DNA of 64,000 nucleotides from Opisthocomus hoazin (Eukaryota; Chordata; Aves; Opisthocomiformes; Opisthocomidae). The DNA lies in assembly GCF_030867145.1 (NCBI RefSeq), contig NC_134454.1, forward strand, positions 64,338,308-64,402,307, in the 5' to 3' direction. Numbering within the stretch: position 1 is the stretch's first letter; every line of letters begins with the position of its first letter. A program made the position numbers and the translations under genes. The notes beneath the pieces are model-generated. The model worked only from the letters and a program-made list of their open reading frames with translations, was not told the DNA's origin and made no database searches. Positions 38,701 through 53,300 of this stretch are shown in pieces.

Positions 38701-41700
38701 TGAGATCTCATTGTGCCGTGCAGCATACACTAAATTTAAGACATTCAGCCTAAACATTAGACACTTTCAAGGAGCATATACTGATGAACTTGGAAGAGTG
38801 AGGAACCATTTGCTTAAAACTAGCAAACAAACTTGCTAATTTGACATTATTTTGAAGAAAACACATCATGTCAGAAGTTGTTAAGAGAGCTCAAACAGAC
38901 AATTGTTCCGGTACCTGAAGCTGTTAATGGCAAAGTAATGGAATTCATTTTTTGGCTAATAGTGTAAAGCTAAGTGAATGCAATAAACTGTTTTTTTTCT
39001 TTTTTATATAACACATTAAAGGGTTTGTATTCACATGGAGCATAGTGCTGCATGAAGCCTCTTTGAAACTATTGTGCCTTTTCATTTAAAAATGGCATTT
39101 CTGTAAAGTAATACTCTGTATTTAAACCTAATAATAGCTTGTATTTATTATTAAGCCACAAAATATTCATTGAGTGTTTTGGACTTAAATTTCATCTAAT
39201 TGAGCTTACTGGGTTTTAGCAATAAAGTGTTGTGTTGACCAGAATGCTGGCTAAAACAAACTTCAAACATAACTTTAATCACTGAGAAAACCCTGCTGAA
39301 GGAGCTTGATATTTAGGATTTACGGCATTTCCATGTAGAGAGCACTGTCTGTCTCGAATTATTCACTGGAAGCTGAATTCATCACTTGTTTGATATGGTA
39401 TCTCTATATCAACTTCAAAAGAATGTGAAAATCAGCATCAATATAAACAGATGAGACCTAAATAGGAGCTTTTGCTTGTCTAAGAGATTGAGGATTCTGG
39501 ACCAGCGGCTGCTAAACTTGTTTAGAGATCCAGCCCTATGCTAAAATACCTATTTCTCCCTGCCCTTGGCTTTACTTTAAAATAAAGACTGGCATTTTCA
39601 CAACACCTCCTTTCACCTTATTGCTCATTTACCCTTCCAGTGCTTATCTGTCTATGTCAGCATGTGAGATCTGTTGGGATCTTTAACTCAGGCTTCTCCT
39701 TGCCACGTTATAAAAATTCAGTACTTGAATCCTTGTCTTAAAATAGGTTGGTGGCTCTCATGGAAAAAGTTCAGGTCTTTTACAGCCCTTAAAATTCTCT
39801 ACACTGTAAATACTACCGCACCAACTCACTACAAGGGATGTAAATTTGTCTTCTAGGCCACTCGTTCGAATTTGTGTATGCTCAGTGGTAAGCCCATCTT
39901 CTGATGAATCAACTGCACTGTCTCTGTGAAATAATCAAATAACCTTATTCCTGTTTTATGGTCAGTTCTGACTGCAGCATAAAACTTGTTTCGGCAATAG
40001 CTATCCTTGGTACAGACAGCTAATTAAAGATCTTTCAGATCCCACGCTTACAGGCACTAAAACAGCCTTTTATTTCTCAAAGATTTTCTCATGTGCTGCT
40101 AAGTGAGTGCTGGCAAGTCAAACTGCATCTTTAACTATTTTGTATGTAAGTAGAAAATTTTAAATTGCTTTTTGGTGTTTTTCATCTCTATAAGAATTAA
40201 ATTAGCTTTTCAAGATGTGATGAATGATCTACATTAAAACGCAAATGAAAATGCTTAGCTGGAGATAACATAAAAGAAACACTGCAGTGATTAGTACTAG
40301 GAATTCGTGCTTTCATTACTTGAACAGATAAGACGGAATAAAAATAATAGCTTGGAAACCCAGTATTTCCATTTAGTTGCAGATGGTACTGATATTACAA
40401 GGATACTGTAATTATTGACAATAACACGGGAAGACAAATAAGAAATTAGAATTAAAATACCACAACTGATTAAAAGTAAATGTTGTTAATAATGATAATT
40501 GTGGGGCTAATAAACTCAAGAGGAAAGAGAAATGAAGAAACTAATTACAGAGAAAAATAAGGCACATATTGACCAACAGTAGGTTGCACAGTCATTAGTG
40601 CATGTTTTTCCCACAGTACTAAGCATCTGTAAAGTGCTGTAGCAAATACAGAAAAATCTAACATGCAGGTATTACCTATACCTTAGGGCTTGGAATCAAA
40701 GGCAAATTCAATAATTGCACAACACATCAGGTGTAGTTCACAAAATAATACCATGCTGGCCAGTGCACAGTAATAAACCTGGCTAACTATCCTACTGAAA
40801 CCTTTAAAACACATGTTTTTGCTAGGTGAGTTAGTTTAACCAAATCGCAAATTTCAGCTAGTACTATTTCTCTGAAGAGTTTTTTTCCAGCCTTTTCTTC
40901 CTTCGAACTTGAGGGATGGTTACACAAGAAAGTGGTAAGCACATTTGCAAAGTCACTGAATGACAAGTAAGCAAACATCATACCTTAACATCAAAACTAA
41001 TTCAGTTGATGATCTGTCCTGGGAATCACATTTGGTTATGAATCCCTGAGATGCCACTGGGAGAAATTCCTGAAAAAGAAAATTCTAAACATGATTTAGT
41101 AAACTGAGAAGAATTACACCTCTTTGCTCCAATAAAGGGAAGCATCATGTTTTGTCTAGGAATTCACAGTGCAAGCATGGTCATTCTGAGTGCTGTGGAA
41201 AGACAGGAGATGGTGCAAGGTCGTTAAGAAATGGTTCCATGCAGCAGTTTCATAGCAAGTACTATACAGTGAAAATTAGAATTAAAGCCACTGTTAATAC
41301 AGAAAATATATATTCTGGCTTTGGAACAGCAAACAAAGAAAACTCATCTCATATGGCAAAGTGCACATGGTTTCCCAATGATGTGACAGCAGCAAAATTA
41401 ACAAAACCCTAAGCCAAGGGTATTGCAGAAGCTTTATATATGTCCTCTACTTACGGTACGTTTGCCAGTCTTGTGGATTCGCATTTTTGGAACAGTCACC
41501 ATTTCTAACAAGTTAGATTCTTGTGGTTTTGGCTATCTGATTTCAATTGAAACATCTGACTCGGAGCCAAATCATGTCTTTCTGAAACTGATTGTAGGCC
41601 AAGTGGACTTTAGGGAGTCCAGATATAGTATACACAGCAAAACAAATACGGGATCTGTCTTTCTCTCGTCTTACAAATTGAGAACCATAATGGCCCTTAG

Positions 41701-44700
41701 CTCCATTAATGCTATTATAATCAAAATAAATTAACCACTCCCTCTTATAAAAAAACCAAAACCCAACCAAACAACAAACAGGATTTATTTCTTCTTAGTC
41801 TGGTCACAGGAAATAAAATCCAGTGAATAAATATTTTGCAAGTCGTAAGTCTACTAGATCTTTTCAATGACAGGTATTTTCCATTTTTCTCATGTCAGAG
41901 AAAGCAGAAATGTAGAGTAATTCAAAAGAAAAAAAAAAAAATCAAGATTTTGCCCTGTACAAAGGGGAAAACCCTGTTAAGATTACCAGAGAAATGGATG
42001 GTCCATGCCAGAATTTGAAAAAATCATAATCACAGCTTGAGGCAGAGATCCAAAAACTGAATAAATATGAGGAGGTTACACATTTAGACATTTAATGAAT
42101 AAGCTGCAAAGTCAGTTACCCCAAAATTATCTTATAATGGAATTATTCTCCACTTAGAAACTGTTCAAGAAAACAAACATATTAAAGTGTTCAGCTAAAA
42201 TAACTTGTAAACAACTGAATAAGTAAACCAGCGACTTGTGGCCACATGGTTGCACAGTAAGTGAAACTACATTCAGCATCTTTATATTGCTTTATTTTTC
42301 TCTTAATGTTCAAACCAACAAAAATGAAAGTTGTCTTTGTTACCCCATTAGTATGTCCATTAAAATTCAGTTTCACTGATTATAATTCAATACCTTTTTT
42401 TTTTCCCAAGCAATTTTATATTAACTATGTACTTAGGATTTCCTGTTGGCTTTTCCTCTTAGTTTTAATGATTACAGCCTTTCTTTGTTTAATTACAGCA
42501 GGCATTTATATCTCTAACAACTTCCAGAACAGTATCAAAAAAACCCCTACCAGAGACAGCAAAGAGTGCATAAATGAATGACCATTAGACTCATGAGTCA
42601 ATAGAGAAAGTTGATATAATCCACCCTTAACACCAACAGCACATTCTGTCAACTCAGCCGAAGTTGACAATATCATCACGTTTGCGATAGAGATACAATT
42701 ATGGCTGGAAGATTCCCACAGTCCTGCCAGATTCCTCAAGGGGATTAGCACTTGTGTGATTGCAGTACACAACAAAGACATTGTTAAAATATCAGTGCAT
42801 CAATCAGGAGGAATTTGGAGACTTTGAAGTTTTAAAAAAATAAAACAACACTGTGGGAAAAAGAAGCAGTTACAATAGTTCAGTGCAGTTATGTTCATCT
42901 TATTTAGTTAAATGGCACATTCTGATGAGCATTTGATTCTTAATTTGTCGGTAACAAATTTAGAAATAACTTTTTGTAAAAATTTTCATCAATTAATATC
43001 AATAGTTATTTGAAAGTACTTCAGCTTTATGTGATCTTTTCCCACAAGGAAGAAACTAACGAAATATAAAGAGACATTAATCACCATTAACCATGAGTCT
43101 CAGGCTCATAATTAACAGAGTGCAGAGCCCGAGATTGCAATTCCCTGTGCTAATGCTAGTGTTCCTTCCTCTCTGCTTTGCAAACAATGTATAAATTTCA
43201 GCTGTATAACATTCACTGTTAAGAGTGACAATGAACAACATCCACATCATTTCCTGTGAGCATAAAGTCATTATGCTGGAATTTTCTGTTGCAACCTCCT
43301 TATAGTAAAGATACAGAAACGTGCAAGCTTTTATTTTGCTAATTTACATGAATAGTTTCTGTCATTGTTTGGGTATGGATTTGAGCTAAATGTCATATGC
43401 CAAAGGTGTCAACTCTAGGGATGTACTCAGACTCAAGCTGTAAGAATTCACAAAAATTTTGCTATGATTTCCCAAGAAATTTGCACTAGCTTCAGGAGTG
43501 GACTTCTCAGAACTTCTTAGGCATCTCCAGCAAATATCACAGTTTTAAGAAATGTTCCAAAAATAGCTATCTTAAGGATGGATAATTTCAACATATACAG
43601 ATAAAGTGAAGCACATATATTGAAAACACAGAGAACTGCAACCAGAGATTTCCTAATATTGCTCTCCTTACTACATTTGTTCCTACTACAAACAAATTTT
43701 ATGGAAGTTTATATAGTACCAACTGAGTTTGCAATTGGTGTCATGCTTGATAAGTCTTTCATTGCAAATAATCTGATTTTTTTCAAATAGCACTGAGGTC
43801 TTCTGACGAAGTTAGAGGGCATGCTGACACCAGCATGAACTTGAACAAATCCTAAATGAGAACAAGCAACCAAAGCAACTCGATAACTTTCTTAGTTATC
43901 ATTTCTTAGACTTTGCAATGATCCTTGTAAAAATATGTATCTATCATTTACAGCATCACAGAAAGATGAATAAACAAAAATGACAGCAGTAAGGAAAACT
44001 GTATAGCAACATGCTTGCTCTATCCAGTGTGTTCCAACCACGTTCTACAACCAGTGGTCATCGGATGAGTAGGGTTATGTGCTGTTATGACAGAAGTGTG
44101 CTTGGATAGACATATTGTGCTCACAAATAGTCTGTTTTTAAATTGTATAGCTGGCTTTAACCATCACCATATCATTGGCAGAGAAATAACAAGCCTGTTA
44201 GAAAGAAATTACAGACTGACTACAGTTGAGTTACTCACTCTGAGCATGAAAAGCTCCAATTGTTACCACTACATAAGTATGCTACTGCCACGTGCTTACT
44301 AGAGAGCAGAAATTAAAAAAAAAAAAAAAAAAGTAGAAAAAAGGGACTACTCTCTTTCGAATAACTGCATAGTACTTATTGGTATAAATTAGCATAACTC
44401 GGCTACAGCAGAGCTGTATCAGCCTCCTATTATGAGGATCTTGGCTTTTCTATGACTCTTCTTATTCCTCAAGAGTTTGGAATAATAGGGCTGAAATCAG
44501 AGAAACAAGAAAGCACAAATTCTCAGTGAAAAGGGCATTATTAGATGATGCAATGAGCAGGAACTGACAAGAGAAAGGCCAGATCATGAAGCTTTCAGTC
44601 TGTACATGCCAGCAAATCATTAAAGGTGTATGAGGATTTGCAAATGCTACATGATTTGAAAATCTGTTCTGCCTTTAATGTTTTGGTTTACTCCCTTTGA

Positions 44701-45660
44701 GAGGAGAGAGTAAGGAGTGTCAGATTACAAAGTGGAATTCCTGCTGCTGACCAGAAAATATTGGATTTCCTTGTCTGGGCCCTAAGGGAAAGAACAGTAG
44801 CCACTGTTACAGCTTTCAAACTTGATTTCTAAGCAGTAGCATACAGCTAAATATGGACCAGTTTTGGTACTACAGAAATCTAACAGATTTACTGGACTTT
44901 CCGTCTATACAGGCTTCATTATAAGTCTACCAAGAGAAAATTCTACCTTTAACATATTTTTACTTTCTAGGATTTATAGCTATCATTTGATCTTTATGAA
45001 AAAATTTCTTTCATTTCCAGGGTTTTGAGCAGAAGGATGAGGAAATGGAGATTATAACATTTTCAAGACAATCAATTTCACTAATGATAGTTCCTAGTAT
45101 TAGCAGGTTTGTTTTGACACTGAAGTTCTATGAATAAATGTATATTTGACAGCTTTCTCTAGAGTCATATCTAGCTAACATTTATTTTAAAGATAAACAC
45201 ACAATGGAAAATCTTAAAATAAAATTAAACAAGAATAGAGTGTTTGTAGTATGTATAGATTAAAAAAATCAAGTTATTAACTGAGAGAGTAAGTTTCTCT
45301 TCTTCCAACAGTGACATAGGATAGCAGTTGTTGACACATCACATCTTCAGATTACTGTTCAAAATAAGCCCACGATTCCACAACAAGTATAATTTCATCA
45401 GTGAACAAGAATCAAAGTTTTCTCTGAACTGAGCACACGATTCCAGTTTACGTTATGAACGGGAATCCTTAATTCAGCTCTACAGCTGGACTGGGCCGGT
45501 TCACAAAACAAGCTGGAACTATGACTGCGCTCAGGTTGAGTGACCAGTATCCTGAACAAAGTCTTTTCAAAAGGAACCTTTTCTGGCACAGCCCTGTCTC
45601 TGTTTTTCACAATATCCTCTCCTTTCCTTCTTTTCATATGGGCAATTAAGACATACAGAT
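32799..45660. other. gene desert between the CpG island and ARSB
   Basis: About 12.9 kb of AT-rich DNA without a recognisable gene, RNA gene or known repeat family. Short A tracts occur (for example 34881-34892, 41929-41941 and a run after 44315). Two stretches, 38930-39240 and 43060-43290, have the TAATTA- and ACAATG-rich look of conserved non-coding elements. That is an impression only and needs cross-species alignment. Open frames (for example 36598-36912, 37004-37405) resemble nothing known. Confidence 0.5.
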
Positions 45661-45683
45661 ATTAATTAATCATTAATTAATTC
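45661..45683. repeat. TTAATTAA-rich inverted repeat
   Basis: ATTAATTAAT, a C, then ATTAATTAATTC forms a near-perfect palindrome-like ATTA repeat just before copy B of the dispersed repeat. It contains several TAATTA homeodomain-type cores. No function is shown. Confidence 0.6.
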
Positions 45684-45698
45684 AGAATCTTCTGAGTG

Positions 45699-45880
45699 CA
45701 GCTCATGGGCAGAGATCATTCATGAACACTGCATTTACTTCGAGCTACAGTTTTGAGCAGAATTACTCTTTCATTCTGGCAGTACAGAAGGATCTGTACA
45801 GTAGTCAGCTTCTAAGACAGCAGTGGAAGTAAACAATGCTTCAAGGCTTCGGCAGTGGTGTCCACCTTTTGGGTTGAGAG
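45699..45880 (+). repeat. dispersed repeat, copy B (unnamed family)
   Basis: The second member of the pair described at 31225-31395, in the same orientation, about 14.5 kb away. Similarity is strongest at 45712-45795 and fades to the right. Most differences are transitions, as expected of old neutral copies. No open frame is conserved between the two. Confidence 0.65.
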
Positions 45881-48800
45881 GTATGGAGCTAAACAATGTC
45901 ACATCTAGAGTTTTGATGATTATCAGTGTATTATAGTCACTTATGCCCTGGCTAATGTTTAAGAGAAATTTTAAGTGATTTCTCCAAATGTTCCTAAAAC
46001 ATTTTATTCTAATGCACATCAGCAGTACATTTATGCAAAGCTCAGTGAAAATAAACTATGGATAAAACCAGCACTTACTTATAAAAAGAGGCCATTACTT
46101 TATTTGGACATGCCATCAAACTAATGCCAGTAAATCACATACAGTAAAAGGATGGATAGTGGCTGCTATTAAAAAGTCAGCTTTTGCTAGCAGCTTGTGA
46201 AGCTTACAAATACATTTCTATAGGATATGAGAAGAATAGCTGTTAAACAATCTTGTTGTAGCAGGGTCTCAGCATCATCACTGCCTCTGAAAAAAACAGA
46301 TACTAATGCACTGAATAATTTCATCTCGCTATTTAGAACCAAAGGCACAAAAGGTGAAATTTAGAAGTACAACAAAGTTAAGTGGAGGCTTGCTTTGTTT
46401 GGATTTGGGTTTTGGACTGCGTTCCTATATATTTTATGTCACAAGTTAAACATATAACACATAATTCATTGAATAGTACAAAACCCCTCAATAATATTTG
46501 TGGGTTAATAATTAGACTTGCCTCAACATTACACTCTGTCTTTACAGCCAGAAAGACGGCTGCTTGCAATTTTATTTATTGCTATATATAGTATAAACAT
46601 TTGCACAGAAAATCTTCCTTTTTTGTAAGAAAATGCTGTCTATTTTCTAAAGATGGAATATTAAATAATAAAAAAATTAGCTGTTTTTTTACTATACCAC
46701 AGCCTTTTCTTTATTATAAAGTAAATACAGAAAAAGACTGAATTCTAAAAAAATCTTCACCTAAAACAATGTACATTAAATCCCTATGTATTTTGGGCAA
46801 AATAATTACCAAAAAATCTTGTTGTTAACAAACAATTAGAACTCAAAGGAATTTCAGACACCTAATACCTGCTGTCTCTAAGAGACAGTCTCTCAGTCAT
46901 TCACTTCTGTAAATATTTCTTCAGAGTGGGCAAATATAAACAGAAATGCAATTGTTCCACTCTATTCCCTCCTACATTTTTCATAATCCAGCTGGGATAT
47001 TTTCATAAGTCTTCTTTAGTTTTATAAATGTGCCTTTTTTTTACTCAGCCAGAGACTGTGCCATTTCAGCTGTTCTGGATTTCTTCAGGCTGAATTTATG
47101 GCAAAAGAAAACTATAAGTAAATTCTTAACCAAGCTTCTCCACTATATTAGTTTTGGAGCTTTAGCTAGAAGCAGAATAATGGTAATGTATATGTTGCTT
47201 TTATCCAGTTGTTTAATATACCATGACCCATTACAGAGTAAAGCCCAAACAGAACTGAAAAGGCAGGAGAATAACTTTGTTTCTACAACATGTCACTGCT
47301 GGGGTGGGGGGATGTAGCCAGACCAGACTAATAGCCACCTCGGGATTATTTCAGACAGTGTTTTATCAATCAAGCATGACTTGTAAAACAGAATATTTGA
47401 AAACAAAGCAAAGGGGACAAGAATTAAAATGAAAATTCAGTACATCTGTAAGGGCCACCTACAAGGCAGCAGTGTTTTTGTCCTTCTTGGGATGGCAGTT
47501 GTTATGATTTTCATAGCCCTTAAGAAAGGCTCATCTTACCACTAATATACAGGGTGGAGAGGAAAAAATTATGACCCTCCAGAAAGTGACTGTTTTCATG
47601 GACAGCCCTGCACTGGTGAACAACATCAAGAAAACAGTTTGGAGTCACAGAACTGCCATGACTATAGTCTACAGAGGAAAAAAAAAATATATATATATTT
47701 GTTCTAGTGAGTTGAGTAGAGTCAAGCTGGAACTGAGATATATGTCTGCTGGAAGTGAAGTCAAGACTCTGACTTCATGCTCTCAATGTTCATATTCTCA
47801 TTGTCCAGAGAGACCTGTTAAACCTTTTTTCCCAGTGAGGCAAGATAAATGTAAGGGTAACTTAAGGGCTCGGATGTCCTTGAATAAGCATTTCAGAGCT
47901 CCCGATCCGATAAAAATTGATGACTCCTACTTCACAAGTCTGATGGGAGAATGTACACAAAGAAGGCAGGCTCCAACATTCCTCATTAATAGGGCCATCG
48001 AGTGATGTTACTGGCAGAATTGTAGATCACATGAAATGACTTGGGCAGGCCACAGATACACTGATCAAAGTTTTCTATTCATTACTGTGGGCTCTACGCC
48101 CAAAACTACTCAACAAGCATTGCTGAATACTGAACACAGCTTACTTTGTTTGTGTGTGTATTCACTCCGTGCTAACTCCTTGTTTGCTTGAAGAAATCAC
48201 AAGAATGCATGGCATAAAGCAAGACAGAGCTCTTTTATTTTTATCACTGTCCTGAATGCCAGAATCTGGCAGCCCAGAACTGTGGCTTTGGTGTAGTACC
48301 TTGTTGTGGCTTTTGAAGACTCGTCCAAATAAGCACTGCATTCCTTAGATCCAAATCTAGCGATTCTGACTGTACTTTTTTCTAACTATAGTACTGCAGA
48401 CAAAATATAGCTGCTTTTGTTGCTGTTGAGTTTAGCCAGAATTAAGGGATCAACATCCGGGAGCTGCTTTGATGATGGCAGCCAGTAGTCATCCTTTCGA
48501 AACTTGGCAGTAGATATATCACCAACCTTTCCAATGTCTCTCCACCCCACAAAAAATAATACTCCCAGGAGAGAACACTAACGCAACAAGAGCTCAATGC
48601 ATCATCCTCTTTGCCACTGCTACCCACGGTATGCAATTATCACAAGGGCCGTCACTGAACCCATCCATGGTTGGATGGTTGACTCATGATGCCTGCTCTA
48701 TGCCAAAACATTTTTACTGTTCCTTGCAGCAGTTCTGTTCGATATAGATGAGCTCATATGCACATTGTACAGCACAGGAAGAACATGACATATGAGAGCA

Positions 48801-49800
48801 CTGGAATCAGAATATTGAAAGCAGCTTGGGGCCCCAGGGAGCTCTCTACATTGTATATTTAACTAGGAACTTTCTACGTAACAACCCAACTAAAACCGAA
48901 TTAAGTCCATTGCTTGTCTGCAGCTGACAATGACAGTAAGCTGAAAGAGTTAAAACACTCAATTGGAAACCTGCTCGCAAAAAAAAAATGCTTAAAAACC
49001 CCTTCAAACCTAGAACTGGGGTTTAAGGGGGTTATTCTTTTAGCAAAACCACTACTTTCCCATTACAAACCTCAGTTTATTTATAGCTAGAGAGACATAA
49101 AACCTATGGGTCCACTTAGGGTGAGGCTGCAAAGGGGCTGCCAAGGGAAGGGCCGGGCTGTAGAATGGGTCCTCTGACCCCTCCATCAAGTCAGAGCTAA
49201 AGCTGAAGTTATCAGAGACATAGCCTTGGGGTTCAGCTGGAGAGCGGCCTGCAGTGGGTTGCCAAAGGAACAGCTAGGGAGGAAAATAAATTCTCTCTTG
49301 ACAACTGCTACATCTTGGAAATGGTTTGGTGTTCCTACGCTAAGTACAGCCCACACTACGGTCAGATTTTGGATCACCATGTATTGCTTGACATTGTTGA
49401 GGGTTTTTTTTGGTCAATTTTTTTTCATTTAGACAGTTTGCCTTCAGTGTTTTGTGATTCGTTTGCCTATTTCTCATTTGGGTTTCCTAGGCCCTAGGAT
49501 TACATACATGACTACACATATAGACCATGTGTCCTGGTGTGCCAGACTCCATCAGACATGCTGCAACAGTTTCTCTGTCACTATCACCCCTTCCATCAGG
49601 ACTCTTGGGTAATTCTGCAATAGGGTAGTACACGTCTAATAGGATTCTCTGTGTAACCTCAAGCTCATTTACTACTTCTTAAGGAAAACATGGAAGAGCT
49701 TAGAGAATATCCATAGTAGCCTTACGACCATTAAACCACTTAAGAAGTAAGATGCGAGGCAAATTCCCAGAGGCCAGCAAGGAGTGCTAACAGAGCTTCA
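45881..49800. other. gene-free stretch
   Basis: AT-rich sequence without recognised genes. A 144-codon plus-strand frame at 47571-48005 has no recognisable domain or flanking gene signals. There is a short TA microsatellite at 47678-47700. Confidence 0.5.
47678..47700. repeat. A tract followed by (TA)n
   Basis: About ten A residues followed by about six TA dinucleotides. Confidence 0.8.
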
Positions 49801-49803
49801 AAG

Positions 49804-50334
49804 CCCAGAGGCTGCACCTGGAGTATTGTGTTCAGTTTTGAGCCCCTCACTACAAGAAGGACATTGAGTTGCTGGAGAGTGTCCAGAGAAGGGCAACAAA
49901 GCTGGTGAAGGGACTAGAGAACAAGTCTTATGAGGAGCGGCTGAGAGAGCTAGGGCTGTTTAGTCTGGAGAAGAGGAGGCTGAGGGGAGACCTTACAACA
50001 GGTCTCTACAACTACCTGAAAGGAGGTTGTAGTGAGGCAGGTGTTGGTCTCTTCTCCCAAGTAACTAGCGATAGGACGAGAGGAAATGGCCTCAAGTTGC
50101 ATCAGGGGAGGTTTAGATTGGATATTAGGAAAAATTTCTTTACAGAAAGAGTGGTCAGACATTGGAACAGGCTGCCCAGGCAAGTGGTGAAGTCACCATG
50201 CCTGGAGGCGTTCAAAAAACATGTAGATATGGCACTTTGGTACATGGTTTAGTAAGCGTGGTGGTGTTGGGGTGACGGTTGGACTTGATGATCTTAGAGG
50301 TCTTTTCCAACCTTAATGATTCTATGATTCTAAG
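49804..50334 (+). mobile_element. CR1 LINE 3' end, 5'-truncated
   Basis: A plus-strand CR1 copy beginning near CTGCACCTGGAGTATTGTG and ending with GATTCTATGATTCTA at about 50334. Its tail octamers (ATGATTCT type) and 3' UTR differ from those of the copies at 32.3 and 59.6 kb, so it belongs to another CR1 subfamily. Confidence 0.9.
49869..50252 (+). pseudogene. C-terminal fragment of CR1 ORF2 protein
   Basis: A 127-codon open frame corresponds to the ORF2 C-terminus. It shows [60 protein letters not shown] and the usual end about 80 bases before the LINE tail. The frame is open because the copy is fairly young or lucky. RT and endonuclease are absent by truncation. Confidence 0.85.
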
Positions 50335-53300
50335 TCCACACAGACCACGAGCGTTTGAACTCTGGGTTCTTCTGTCCAGAGACTCTGCAGAGGATTAAAC
50401 TCAGAGTCTCCTCCAAGCTCCATTTATCAACTTTAGAAAACTGGACAAATTATTTTCAGGCTGAATATAGGGCCATTGGCTCAAGAAAAGGTCCAGATGT
50501 TTTGTTTTGCTTATAAAAGCATCTCTTCCTTTTCTGTGTGCATCTTTTTGTAAATAAGCAATGCAAAATGAGTAGCCAGTGTGAGCACTCTTCCTAAACT
50601 TGGTTACTTTTTCAAGGCTTAAATAATTTCTACAATATAAAAATGAAGACTTTAGAATTCAAAATGCTCAGATGTTTGCTAGATTAAGAAGGAATCTTAA
50701 CTTGGAAATGGATGAAATAAAGTTTTATTTAAAGAGTTCAAAATGCTTGCATTTTTGAATGTTACTCAAGTAACCACAAAACATATAAAGAATTTGAAAC
50801 AACTGAACAGTATACAACTCTTTACAGATGCCAACCTAAACGTGTGAGCCAGATGGGTTTTTTCCCTAACCCAGTTCAATTAAGATATTTTATGAAGGAC
50901 CACCCATGGAAAATAATTAAAAAATAAAATGTGTACTGTAGCTTAGAAAATAATGAATCCTTGGTTTTTGAAATGTAACAAGAGGAAATAGAGGGTGAAT
51001 TTAATACCTATAGAACACAGTGACATGCCACAGTCTCTTCCTAGTAGATGAATTATATGAACTAGAATACCAGCAAGACATTAAAATGCAGATTGCAGGA
51101 CATAGAGAGAAGACATCATATAAAAGTTCTGCTTACATCTGAAATTAAAATTAGAAGTTCTTTAATCTTTTCTCACTTTAGCCAAGGAGCTGACATCGAT
51201 GGGAGGCTCAAACACATTAATTACTTGAGCTTTTATAAGTTAGCTGATTTTTTTTCTTGTCCATGAAATTGGATATCCGCATAAAAAGAACAGTACCTGC
51301 ATTAGAAATATCATTAACAAAAGTTCCCACTTTTGTGGGCAAGCCAACGTCTTTCCTCATGAAATATGAGTGCTGAATGACACACAGGAACATAGGGCAG
51401 AAATTCCCCAAACACTGAATATCAGTCCCTTGTTGTTGTGGCAACCACATGCTGTAATTGCTGTTATAAACTACAATGTTATATGACGGTATTGACTGAG
51501 AACAGTTGGATTTCTAGTCTTAGAGGTCTGCTTGTGTAGACAGAGCACTAAATAAATATGTGCTATGAAAAACACGGCCAACTCTTTCAAGAGTGAGAAT
51601 AATGTAAATTCATTGGGTCTGCTGGACCAATATATATACATATATATATATAAGTATATATATTATATACTGGGGAATGGCTGTCAACTTCTCCATCTGC
51701 ATTTTGATCGCAAGAATAAATTAACCAACACATTCTGAATGAATGAGCAATGGAATACTAAACAGATGGAACCTCTGATAGATACTTGGATAATTTATTT
51801 CAAAAAGGCATTTGAAGGCCAACCTGTATCATTAACACATAATGTATAGAAATAGTAACTCTAAAAGTTGCATAAGGTGCTTTGACATCTTATTCATTCA
51901 GAATCCCGTGTTCCAAACCATGTTACTAACTATATGCTACAGAAAATCAGGATAAGGAACTTAACGTTGCTGTACTAAACAGGCAAGTTATAAACTAGCA
52001 TAAATCATTACACTGGTATAAAATAAACAAACTGCAACAGTTAGGAAAGGGAACTGAAATAAATGTTTTTCTACAGCCACTGAAGGAAGATGCAAGCTTT
52101 GTCAAGGCAATACCATAGCATATAAAAAGGTTTTATTGCTTATGTTTTCCATCCTTTGCTGTGGTTAGCAAATAACAGAGCCTAAGCCTCAGTTATCATA
52201 AAGAATCTTCAAAAGCTCAAAAGTGAAACATTGCTGTGCTGCGAAGGCAAGATTGTCATGGTCTGTTTGGATCTCTGAAATTTACAGGGTAACATACTCT
52301 GTAAATCATTTGATGAGCTTAATAAGAAAGAGAACACACATACATCAAACGAGGGGTTAGTCCCATTTGTACAGACTAGTCTAAGACATGAGTTCACTAA
52401 TCCATCCCTTAATTCATGAGGCTTCTAACTCACAAGTTGTCTAATTCGTAACTTCTAACTTATGCGCCTATGAGCAAAATACTTACCTAGCCGATGATGA
52501 CAGTGGTCATCCTTCCTCCTCCATCACAGTGCAGGTGATAGTTTAGAAGGTGAGGGACAATCAAAAGAGCTTATCACATACGCTTGCCCTGGTCATATCC
52601 TGCTGCAACCATCTGCTTTCAGCCAATGACAGACAAATGGAGAAGCATATTGAACTTTGGTCTGAAACAGGGTTCCAAAACATCTCCCACCACACCACAG
52701 AGAATATATGTTTGCCCACTATAGGAGAATTATTTCCTCCCAAACTATTTTTCTTCTCTCCTCATCTTCAAGGATGAAGACAGTGAATAAAATACAATAG
52801 AAAAAATATTGAAATACAAGAGCAGAAGTGACAAAGGAGAGAGGAAAAACATGAGGCTCTTTGGGAAAAAATAAACAGCTAAACAGGCTTCTGGAGAGCT
52901 TTGGCTTTGCTTCAACTTGTAGGAAAATATCAAAGGTAGAAAAGGCAAGCTAGATTTAAGACAGTGTAATAAAGAATCAGCTGTATCAGAAAGCAGGAAT
53001 TCCTGTTCATTTTTATATGCATTTTCAGATTTCTTAAGTTTAGTCTTTTCCAGGCTTTATCCTTCTATTTAAAAAAAGTACAAATTCCGTCAAGTCTGTC
53101 TCTTTATGAATCTGTTTGCTACCAATTACCACAAGTCTCCTGAGGAAAAACAGGGAAAAGGTGTACAAAATTTTACTGCAATTTAGAGCAGTTAGTCCTG
53201 GACTCCGAAAATAGGCAATTAGATCCCTGCTCTTTCTGGAGAGGATGATGGCTACAGCTCTGCAGCCTGAGAACTTGGCTAAGGACACTGAGAAGTAGTA

